Shown one piece after another: positions 38,001 to 50,000 of a stretch of DNA of 64,000 nucleotides (positions are counted from its first letter, which is position 1; each line of letters opens with the position of its first letter). The translations under genes and the position numbers were made by a program. The stretch comes from Anastrepha obliqua (taxonomy: Eukaryota > Arthropoda > Insecta > Diptera > Tephritidae): the NCBI RefSeq assembly GCF_027943255.1, contig NC_072892.1, positions 122,963,792 through 123,027,791 of the forward strand. Direction: 5' to 3'. A model generated the notes under the pieces. That model was not told the DNA's origin. It was given only the letters and a program-made list of their open reading frames with translations, and made no database searches.

Positions 38001-41000
38001 CAAAATGGTCCAAAGCAAATAATCCATCGGATTTGCGTCTGGTGAATTTGAGAGCCATTGTGTGGACGTTATGAAGTTCGGAACGTTGAGTTTTAGCCAT
38101 TCTTGGTTCACTCGAGCTTTGTGAGACGTTGCCGAGTCCAGTTGAAACATTCATGGTCAGCAACCTCCAGAATACTTTCCCAATAATATTTCGCATTTAC
38201 CTTGACGCCAGGCTCGATGAAAACAATTGGAGAGCACCAAAGTGCAGTTACAGCGGTCTAAACTATTACCTATGGGTAGGGTGCTGCCTCCTGGTGGCAA
38301 ATCGATGACTCAAATTGTTGTATGAACGGTCGGTCAAATAAACCCTATCGTGTTGGGAGTTTACGAATTGCTCAATTTGAAAAAATGTCTCGTCAGAATA
38401 CACAATGTTCGGAAATTGACCACTTTGAGCCAAGCGAAGCAACTCCTTCGCTCTCTCAAGTCTGACTTGTTGCTGTTTTGGTGTGAGATCATGCGACTTT
38501 CATATCTTGTAAGGCTTTACTTTGATATCATTTTTAGTATGCGGCGGATGCTACGATCAGGTATTATCAGTTTTTTTGCCATTTGATTGGCACTTCATCG
38601 GGGATTTTGCTCAAGTCGCTTCTTCACTTTTTGAACCATTTCATGTGACGTTGCAGTCTTTTGATGACCACCTCCATGACGTTTCGCGATGCTACCAGTA
38701 TCATTGGAATGAGTAATGGTTTACTTTAAGGCGCTCGAGCTCACGAACAATCGCTAGTTGAGATTTTCCTGCCAAATATAATGCAGTCACACTATTACGT
38801 TTGAAATTCATTACTGATTTTCTTTTTTCGCGTTTACTCTCAGCGAAATGCTTCCGCGCGCTTGTAAACAATACTTTGGACTGCCATTTAGTCAACTAAC
38901 AGACCGCTGCTGCCCGTGGTAATCAATTAACCAATTTCGTTTTTGAATAACTTTTATACTAAATGAAAATGAAAAAATTATTTCGTGTGATGGAAATTTT
39001 TATTTTGACCTTTACGCACTCCATTGCATGGATGTTTTAATACAAAAACGAAAACAAAATCATTTATAGTTGAGAAATAAGTATCTACATTTTACCAATT
39101 GCCTCCTTCTCGGCTACGGAATCAGAAAAAATGGAGTATATAATGCGCAAATTTCTATTAACGCTTCAAAATCTTCACAGGAAAAGTAATTTTGTATTTC
39201 TCTATTTGATAAATCTCCCTTCATCTAATACACACATACAAATGTACATCACTGCATAAACACATGCACACAAATGCATGCATATATAAATATGTGGTAT
39301 ATATTTTTTTACATATCTATTCGATTGCTCAGCGAACTTACCTGAAATGGATTACATTTGATGTTGTATTCGCCCGGACATGGCACTTCTTCCGGATTCT
39401 CCAAATCAAACCACTGCCCATGTAATGTTGTTGGTTATTCATATCGTTGTGAAAAGTATCAGATGAGAATATGATAAGTGAAAAGGAAATTGAGGAGGGT
39501 TCCATAGATGAAAGTGATTTCCGGAAGGCAAACGAGTGCACAGCAAAGCGAGGAAGAGAGGGGGAAAAGTATGCAGTGAAAATAAAGTGAAAGGTAAGTC
39601 GAATATTTGAATGAAGTAAAGATAAAATAAAATATTTTCTATTTGTAAGTAGGGCAAGAATATTTATAAATCCATACACAGTTATTTTTCTGATTTTCGT
39701 TAAACCTTCTACTTTTTTCACTCTTTACATTTTCCCAACCGTGACACAACTCTGCGTGTGTCATAAGTCAACATCTATTAACTGTCACTAGAAACGCGTT
39801 ATTTCGATTATGATTTTATATTTGTTGTATCGACTGCTCAAATAAAGCATTTTATAATGACAGCAACAAATATACCTATTTCTAGTGTGAGTTTTTTACC
39901 TTCTAGGTATACGAAGTGGCTGATATTTAATTAAATTGTAGAGGACATGAAACGTTATTTTTATACCATTTTAGAAAGATAATGGAGAGAGCCTACTTAG
40001 AGTATTGGAAGAGAAACAAAATTTTAATATAAAAAAAATATGTGGTGGGAAATGGTGACACACAATATATTGCGGGAGTGGGCCGAAAAATCGTGCAATT
40101 GAAAAAAAAAAAAACGGATTGATTGGCTCAGCAAAGATAACGACGGAACTTCAGGACGAGATCTAGCACAAAACACAGCTGTAACTACTGGACCGGACAG
40201 TAATAGAAAGACGCTAAACGGCATTTATCAGTGAAGGGAAAATGGGGAGTTGTGAGACACAGGGAGTTGTGAGATATTGTTACCTTTCGGCATTATTCAT
40301 TTGTTTACATTCGATTTTAAGTGTTAACAAGTGTTCTCGATGCGATCTCACTTTTCAGCTAGCATTGGTCATAGATTGTCGAAAAAGTCTTGCGGTATTT
40401 CCGCAAGCTTGTCTTTGCAAGCGCGTAGTTCTAGTTGTATTCGTCGCATCGGTTCACGCTAGAGCTTTTTAGAAAGCTCTTTTCACGTGCTAACACGTGT
40501 TTGATTAATTGTTGTTTGCTTTTAGTCATTCGTGAGTAATAGTGTCGCAAACATGGAGCAAAATAAAAAAAAAAAATGCGGCATATTTTACAGTACTACT
40601 ACGATAAAGGCAAAAATGCATCTCATGCTGCCAATAAAATTTGTGCAGTTTATGGACCCGATACAGTTTTAATTTCCACCGCACAACGATGGTTTCAACG
40701 TTTTCGTTCTGGTGCAGAGGTGATCGAAGATGCGCCACGGTCCGAAAGGCCTGTCGTCAAAAATTGCAATAAAATCGCTGAATTGCTCGAAAGAGACCGG
40801 CATAGTAGCAGCCGTAGCATCGGCCAAGATCTGGGCATGAGTCATCAAACCGTTATAAACCATTTGAAGAAGCTTGGATTCAAAAAGAAGCTCGATGTAT
40901 GGGTGCCACACGACTTGACGCAAGAAAACATTTTTGCCCGTATGGATGCATGCGAATCGCTTCTGAATCGCAACAAAATCGACCCGTTTTTGAAGCGGAT

Positions 41001-44000
41001 GGTGACTGGCGATGAAAAGTGGGTCACTTACGACAACGTGAAGCGCAAACGGTCGTGGTCGAAAAGCGGTGAAGCTGCCCAGACGGTGGCCAAGCCTGGA
41101 TTGACGGCCAGGAAGGTTATTCTGTGTGTTTGGTGGGATTGGCAGGGAATCATCCACTATGAGCTGCTCCCCTATGGCCAAACGCTCAATTCGGACCTGT
41201 ACTGCCAACAACTGGACCGCTTGAATGCAGCACTCATGCAGAAGAGGCCATCTTTGATCAACAGAGGCCGAATTGTCTTCCATCAGGACAACGCCAGGCC
41301 ACACACATCTTTGGTGACGCGCCAGAAGCTCCGGGAGCTCGGATGGGAGGTTCTTTTGCATCCACCGTATAGTCCGGATCTCGCACCAAGTGATTACCAC
41401 CTATTTCTGTCCATGGCGAACGAGCTTGGTAGTCGGAAGTTGTCCTCAAGAGAGTCCTGTGAAAATTGGCTCTCCGAGTTTTTTGACAATAGGGAAGCGA
41501 GCTTCTATAAGAGGGGCATTTTGAAGTTGGCATCTCGTTGGGAACTCGTCATCGAACAAAACGGCGCATATTTGATTTAAATCGCATTATTATAACCAAT
41601 TTTATGAACAATTGAAAATTCAATAAAAATACCGCAAGACTTTTTTGACAACCTTTATTTACACGCATTCGAAGTGTCTCTCCAGTTACTGTGTTTTGGA
41701 ATTTCTCGGTAAGTTTTTTTCATCATTTGTTTTGCGATACATTCGATCAGTTGTTGAAGCAAATTGCAAATGTTAATATATACAAATTATTAATTGTCCT
41801 ATTAGCTTTGAATTTACACATTCACTTGGGCATGAACGTTCGATGTGGTTATGACTACGCGGCCATTTATAAAAAAACGATTTGGGGAGTTGTAAGACAC
41901 CGTTTTTTTCGACTTTTTAACGCATCTTTCATAAGTACCTCGCAATATTCATGCATTGTTTGTATATATATCATGAAATTTTTGGTTAAATTTGAGTTTT
42001 TATTGTTTTTCCGCTTTTTCGTAGATTTCTCATTTATCATGCCGCATCATAGTTATGTGAGTGAGTCAAGTAAAACAACCATCGATGCAAATATATTGCG
42101 AATCATCAGATTGATGGAATTGCATTTTTTATACACTTTTTTATAACAATTGTCTTTTATTTTTTATTTTTCATCTTAAAATAAACTAACAACTAAAATA
42201 AGTCATTTTTATTGATTTAAACCATGGTGTCTCACAACTCCCCACATTTTTGTATTTTGTATTATATTTTATATTATTATATACAATTTTAATTTTAAGG
42301 AAAATTGTAGTTTTGTTAAAAAGGCCATACCAATAGCTCCCAGTATTCATTGACTAAAGATTCCATCGTTGACATATGCAGAATATTAAGATTTTGAGCA
42401 ATACGGGTCCAAAAACAAAACCCGTCTCACAACTCCCCATTCTCCCCTACATTCTCGTCATCTTCCTGAACTCTCGTCCCCGAATGCCGTTATCGGTGGC
42501 CAACCGCCACCTTTTGCAGACGAAGAACTTCCGTTACCTCGTGAGATCCGAGTAACTTTGGCCCAATTACAGATACTTTAGTAGGTCAAATTCCTACTTA
42601 TCCACAATCAACCTCGAGATTCTCAATATATATCCGGCTTTTGAAAGTATACCCTAAGGTACTAATCACCTATTCACATGCCGTCTCAAAACCACTCACC
42701 TAGCACCTTTCTTCCTCTGAGTGCAACGTGTCGAAACTGCACGTTTCCTGGGTCTACAGTTATATGAGTTAGACGATGACGATCGGTGACTACCCCGCAT
42801 TGGCAGGGTATAATGTATTGCTACAACAACAAAAACAACGGAACTTCAGATACCTAATAGTTTGATGACCATATGAAAGTGTCTGCTATAACTCAACGCG
42901 AGAGCAACCCTGGAAGACCTACTCTGGCACTGCTCCTGCGCAAAACACGAATAAACTGCTGAGGTTCTTCATTATTTTCAAATTATCCAAACTGTGTATT
43001 AAAGAAGAAATATAAAATAAACTTTCCGTATTAGCACTTGGATCACACACTATCACTATGGATCGATTTCAGGCCTTTGTGCGATCTGGAGGATCAACCA
43101 AGTCTAACCTAACCTAATTCCAACTTGCTGCCAATTTTTACTCCAAAAATGTAGAAAGAGAAAAATAGGCAAAACCTATTATGAATTTAAAATCATTCTT
43201 TATGATTCCGCAGGCCTCTAAAAGTTTATTGCAACACTCACTGTTCGTGAGTTTGCTTAATTCCAAAAATTAACAGCCAGCTCAAATAAAATCTCACTAA
43301 AATATGCGCGAGTATACAAACTTTGGTTCGGAATGAATTTAGCACTACCTTACTTATTTTCAATTTATTCTAATTTTTTGTATTATTCTATATGTACGAA
43401 ACTTTATGCTCCCCCCGGAACGAGAAACACATACCACCTTGATCAAAAAGTTCCCGGAATATATTCAGAAAACTTAAAATACAAGTTTATTCCTTAAAAG
43501 TGATATTAACGCCGTGAAAGTGCTTGCTATGAACTGCAACGCACTTATGCCAGCATTTGGTCCAGCTCTCGAAATATTTCTGGGACTCTATTTTCGGTAT
43601 GGCCATCAAAGCCGTCTTCGATTTATCCATAACTTAAAATTTTTACTTTCGGTTAAAATGCGTTCTTCGAGAAGGTTTTTTGATTCCATCAATCAGAAAA
43701 AAATTACAGGGAGTCTTATCTGGTGAATTCGATAGCTTTTGGATGACAGTCCTTTCGTTCTCCGTCAAAAATTCAAGGATAAAGATGGCACTGTGCAACG
43801 GAGCGTTATAATGGCGCAGAATCCACGAGTTGTTTTCCCCACAAATCCTTTCTTTTTTTGTGAACTGTTTCACGAAAACGTTTCAAGCTTCATAACGCCC
43901 AATTAATAAGATGTGGTTTTTTTGGTCTCGGTTATTTTCGAGCTCTCCACTGACTCGTCTCTTGTCTGGATCGCGTATCGTACTCATAAACCTTTGTCTC

Positions 44001-47000
44001 GTTTCCAGTAGTGATGCGCTTGATGAATTTTGGATCGCCTGATAATTGTTGAGTCTTGGAAATCATGTATTTTGCGATACCTTCGTGGTCCCTTGTTTGC
44101 ATGGAATTCAAATATTTTGGTGGACCAACTTTTCAGTAATACGACGCAAACACAAATCATTAACTACAAAGTCGCGAGCGGATCATAGCTAATGCTCAAG
44201 TTCTTTGCCAGCTCTCTGATAGTTAATTTGCGGTTACTGATCTATTTTTCTTTCACTTTATTGATTTTTTCACCAGTTTCCGATATCGACGGTTTACTAC
44301 TATATTTCTTAGCCTCCAAGGACTCACGATCTCTTCTAAAGCCTTCTTGCTACTCATTGTTGATGGCTGCTTTCTTTAGAGTATCATTGCCGAAACACTT
44401 TCTCAACATTTCTGAGGGCTTCGCACCATTTAATCCATTTTTTACGCAAAATTTAATACAAACTCGTTATTGCAGATACAAATCCATTTTTGAAACTGAA
44501 ATTTATTCAAGATTTACTATAGATTTACTCAAGACGGCGTAAATTGTACATCAGAGCCTATCAGTTGACTTGCTGTGTCATTTGGCGGTTGATTCGGGAA
44601 CCTTTTGCTCAAAGTGGCTTATTAATAGAAACTCCAATTTGACAAAAACGTTTTTTTTCGGTATACTATGGATTATCCGAAGGGGCAAATATTCGTTTAC
44701 GATTTAACTCATGTGGCTACCTCGGCTGGCTTCCTAGTAGTACGTCCTGTTAACTCAAAAACGAAAAACAAAATTACCTTAATTCTATAAAATTGTATGA
44801 CGCACACACATAGATATCAACCAAATAAAAGAAGAGTGTTAAGAGAAACTTTCTCTTTCTGATCTTCGTTCTTCAATGTCAGCTGTTTAACTACATATTG
44901 ATGAACTAATGGTTTACTTAACCATTAGTCAAATTGATGCTGTGAAATGAAAAGTGATTAATTAACATTAATCTTTTAGTTAGCTTATGACAGTGAAAAC
45001 AGCCCATAATAAATTTCATAAAAATCTTCGAGGATAATGCAGTGCGAAGATTTCAAAAACAGTTCACTAGTTCTGTGGCAAGGACTACTATGATAAAAAT
45101 ATTTTTATTTTTGAATTCTCCTTACATTCTTGTTTTATTCGATACCCACATTTCTATAGTATAGTATATAAATTTATGGAATTAAAATAAATTTTTTAAT
45201 ACTGGCTTCTAGCTGAAATTTTGCGGTCATTTAAAAGGAGGCAGTCATAGTATCGCGCACAAATCGATTTTTTTATGCGTGAGTAGTACTATTGCACAGT
45301 GTATTAAATGTGCAGTTTGTTTTTATTATTTTCTTTACAGCAAAATGTATAGCAGCAGCAAAAACAAAAACCTCCTACAAACGTCTCTATTCCACACTCG
45401 TCCCTTTTACGCATATTTTTTTAAACCGATGTTCTTCATTGCAAATCAATTCGAATTGAGTTTAAATTGTTTAACTTTACCTCCTTCCATTCCTGTGGCA
45501 GGTGCCCCAAGCTATCTGGTAATGTGCCGAAATTCTCCGGAAAGTCGCTGGCCAATTTTAGCATATCCTCCCAGCCCTTATCGGTTAACCATTTGACCGG
45601 GCAAGCGCGTTCACTTTTCGTTAACGTAATCGCGCCCTTAATGAAAAAATCTAGTTCAGCCTGCGTCAGAGTGCCACTGCTTTTTGCAAGCTTTGTGGCT
45701 ATTTGGAAAGAGAAGAGTAATTTGTGCCGCTCGAAAAAGCCTGTGCAGCCATAACAATAAACATTCTCGGTCAAAGTCTTTATTATATTGCCCAGACGCT
45801 TGACGAGCACTGTGTCGGGCACGGATTTACGCAGCGAATAGCCGAACACGTCCAAGTAGGCAGCCAGTGCATACTGATACATGCTATTGACCGAAGACAT
45901 GTCAGAGAGCGCAAAGAAGAGCACTGCGCCACGTACAGCAACCGGTCGATATCCATTGCGAAGTTTCTCAATGTCCTTGCTCGTCTCCGCCGATAACTGC
46001 AATTGTTCGGAGACAGCAGCCGCTTTGGTTTTGGTATTCTCCAGTGTCTCAATCAATTCGACATTGTCAAGCATATTACCCGTCGAGGTGGCCAATTCGC
46101 GCAGCAAGGAATCCTCCAGCTGTTGCAGCAACTGCTTGTTTTCACTTGTCTGCGCTATGAGAGATTCGCGCTGCTGCTCCAAGTCAGGTCGTTCCGAGCG
46201 CACAACTACGCTCAACAATTGGTCTTCTAGACCCGCCTGTGTGACGGTGTAGTTAATGACCATCGCTTTGGCGAAGACGGCGGGATCAAATTTAGGATTG
46301 GAAAATTTCGTAGTCAAATATAAGCGGAAGTTCGGATCGAAATCTACCTCCTTGTCACCCAACACAATGAATTTACGTCCACTAACCACTTGCACATCTT
46401 TACTCAGCACACTGTCTATGACTGGATCTATGTAGTCATCGACGTCTTCGAAAAGCACTGGATAGCCATACATCAGTGCCATTTCAAGTTGTTTCAAGAA
46501 ATCGGAATCGGAGAAAGAGAGCGTTTTTAGATTTTGTCGTGCTTCACGCTTTTTAATCCAGTGTAGAGCTTGCAGCTGGGGATCAATGCAGAGCGGGAAG
46601 CGGGAAGCGCGTACAGTCAATATACCATTTTGTACAGAGAGCTCGTCCGGTGGTAGACCTTCCGAAGTCCAAGTGGACACTTCAACATCCGTTGTGAGGC
46701 TTTCGTCGATGCGGAATGGCGTAGGTACGGGAATTAAACGGTTTTGCACATCCTGAAGCCAGTCATCAAATACCATGGCAATACGGAATTCCCACGAAAA
46801 GGCACCTGTGTAGGCTAGAAAAGAAGCACACAACAAACATTGTCCAATCATATTGATTTTCTGTTTGCGGAAGTTCTCCATGTCTTCCGCCCAGCGACTG
46901 CGCTCGGAGCTTAGACCGCTGATGAGCTTATTGGAAGCGATCTATAAATGTAGAGGAAAAAAGGAAATAGGGAAGATACATTTTGTGGATTGAGTCTTAA

Positions 47001-50000
47001 ACTTGCAGAGAAGCACGCTTAAAAATGAATGGCAGAAAAAATGTGTACAGACAAGAAGCAGTAACTTTCATTTCATGCTCACCAATCTACGTTCGGCCTG
47101 TCGCATCATCTCCGTTAGCGCCTTCATTTGCTTCATCGATTCCGCATAACGGTGATTCAACTGGTCGAGTTGTTCTTCTAGTTTGGCAATTTCATTATTT
47201 AGATGATTCAGCAGCTTGATTTGTATTTCTTGCTCTTGCACTAGAAAGTCAACACGTTCCTTTTTCGGCTTTACCTCACGGTACACCTCGTAGAAGGCTA
47301 TCACAGCTCGCACAAATTTCAAAAGCCCCGCACCGGCTATAGAAATCTTTTCCATGTCATCTAAATTCGAATTCTTCATATGTGCACGACATCCATTTAT
47401 CTGCTTGGCCGTTAGCGCCTCGCAATCCATTTCCATTAAACTCTTCAGAAAGCTAACATCGGACATCATGCCCTTGGCTGACTTCCAATTGATTTCCTTC
47501 AAGCCCTTCAATATGGCGACACATTCACAAACGACTTGCACTTGCGGTGGTGGCGTAGCAAAGGAACGGATCTCGGTAATTTGGGCTTTGTCGAGGTCGG
47601 CCAGCGCACGTCGGGCCTCTTCCAGCGCTGGCATAGCTTCAGCAAGCGCCTCTTCGGCATCTTCTTTCTCGATGGCGATTTGCTTACCCTTAATCTCCAC
47701 TTCGATGGATTTCTCAGAAGCCTCTGCCTTTTTTATATTAGCCTTTTGCGTTGATTCTTCTATATTCACTAACATAGCTTCGCATTCTTCCGAAGCCTTG
47801 GCCACATTGGCTTTCTGCTCGCTCACGATTAGACGTAACTCTTCAATTTGCTTAGCGGCATCATCGATCTTTTGTATGCCCTCCTTGAGACGGTTGCGTT
47901 GCATGCTAATGAAGTTGCTTCGCTCCTCTGAAAATAACAAATCAGTATTAGCATATTTTTTCCATGGTCTGCAGAAGAAATATATGTAAGTACCTAGAAG
48001 ATGTACGTAGGTATTGATAAAGTCCAGATAATGCTTCGGTGTGACATAATTGTTGCGACGCAGCTTCAGTAAGTAATCGCGTGAGTATATTTGAATGGTC
48101 GTATGCACATGAACCACATGCTCTATAATAGCATCGCGATGTTCTGCAGGAATCTGCCGTCAGATAATGAGTTTTATTTAATGAAAAAGTTCAGTGCAGT
48201 ACGTAAAAGCTAAAAGCTTCATACCATTTTATGTTGCGAAAGGAAAAGTTGTGCCACGGCCGATAAAGCTTGCTGTGGCCAAGGGAACACCCAATCTATG
48301 TAGGTGCTGCCAATCAGACCAGGGAAACTTCTACATCTATTGCGCAACGCATCGCCGGCCGGTGACATGCATAGGGAGACATGCAAATTCTCAGCGCAAG
48401 TGCGTAAGAAATATAACCAAACGGAGTCCCTGAGTATTTAAATGGAAACCATATTAATGGGGAAATAAATAAGGATAAGAGAGGAATCCTTACTTGGAAG
48501 CGGAGTAACCGGCTTCTTCGGCAGCGACGCGACACGAGGATACCACAGCATCCTTCTCGTCGTCGGCAAAGAGCGCTGGCACTTGACCCACTGTTAGAAT
48601 ATTATTAATCAGCTCCAGGAAGCCCTCTTCAACAATCTGCAAAGAATTTGATTATAATATTTTTTGTTGATGATTATTCTTTTTTCGCGGAGTGCCAAAT
48701 ATACCTGCGCGGCCGTGAAGAGGAAGACGGCTTTCTTGCGTTCCACGCCCACCATTGTATACAGACGCTTAAGATCGTCGCGGAAGGAGGTTTCATTGTA
48801 ACCGCGTGCCACAATGATTTCGAAAACCTCACATTCTAAAAGAAAGGGGGGGGGGGGGGGGGGGGGAAATAATAGAGAAATATTAAATGCTACGCTCCTC
48901 TCATATAAGCGCTGTAAGTGTGAATAAATTTACCCGCAGCGAATGCCGCTAAGCGCGTAATGCTCTTCTTGCCGCTACCGCCCACGCCGATTATCATTAC
49001 ATGTCCACGATGCATGCGTAAGGTGCGCTGTATGCGCGTCAAATGCTCCAAGCAATCTTCAAACAGTACTAAGTTCATTTTGCCTCTACGCTCTTGATAT
49101 TCTTCTAGTATCTAAAGGTGAGAATGTATGAAATACGGATGATGGAGTTAAATGGCGGGTGAGTGAAATTTGCAATTCAAGGGTGTACCTCTTCGAATAG
49201 CGCATGCACGGCATTGTAGTCTACTAAGTCCTCATAAAAGCGCGGCTCGGATTCATTCATTGCATTGCGAAAGTCACCATAGAGTATCGGTTCACGGAAA
49301 ACGTAATCGTGGAACGTTATAATTACGGGCTCTTCGTCGGGGTTCATAGCCAATAAGTCTTGTTGCTCTGGAAAAAGTGTTTACCGCGTTGGATAAAGAA
49401 ATTTTACTAAAATAGCATTCTTTTTCAGACTTTTTTAGACCATTAACAAACAAAAAAAAAAAAAAGATATCGTCGTTAGTACAAGGTTGGTCATTATATT
49501 TTGCCTTTTATAAAATGAGTACGCAGTAAAATAATAATTAAAAGGGCTCTAGACTAATGCACTTACCTCGGGCAAACCTTACCATTTTTGTTGCTAGTCA
49601 AGCAGCGAACAAGGCCTTAGCGTTCATCAATTCAAGATGTGCTGAAGAAACCAGAAGTCGCTCTCACCACACTTTGTTGGGTCCGCGGCCACTTTGGAGT
49701 GAAGGGAAATGAAAAAGCGGATGAGTGGGTAAGGAAAAGCTTTAAGCTGGACTTGAGTGGACAGCGAGTGATAGAGGTAATATGTATTCCTCTAAACGAC
49801 TTGTACACTAGGATTTACTTAAGCGTAATCGCGGAAACTAATAGAAGTTGGACTATTAACTGCAGTGTCTCCAAAACGCTCTGGAACAAAGTGTCTGCTT
49901 GGACTCAACAGATCTACTATCAGCGTCCTCAGTAGCCAGTAGAATAGGCTCACACAGTAGCCAGTTGAATAGTCCTCACAACGACTTCTGCAGGAGTTTT

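Larger units (their letters stand above)
40234..42448. mobile_element. unclassified DNA element with subterminal repeats
   Basis: Outer ends are inverted: AGGGAAAATGGGGAGTTGTG at left, and the complement of the right end gives AGGGGAGAATGGGGAGTTGT. The word GGGGAGTTGTGAGACAC or a near match occurs five times: 40244 and 40262 (plus), 41884 (plus, one change), 42227 and 42423 (minus). Without the mariner inserted at 40374-41655 it is about 930 bases and has no transposase, so it looks like a non-autonomous element. No clear target duplication and no superfamily call. Confidence 0.6.

Noticed and set aside
40669..41400. 243-codon minus-strand frame
   Set aside because: Antisense to the mariner transposase, with no motif of its own.
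41691..42146. 151-codon plus-strand frame
   Set aside because: AT-rich, Phe/Ile-rich low-complexity translation inside the non-autonomous element; no start context or homology recognised.
45881..46252. Plus-strand frames across 45.4-46.3 kb
   Set aside because: All are antisense shadows of dynein exon J.
47354..47989. 211-codon plus-strand frame
   Set aside because: Exactly antisense to dynein exon I (stalk). The Ser/Ala-rich composition is the mirror of Glu/Lys/Ala coiled-coil codons.
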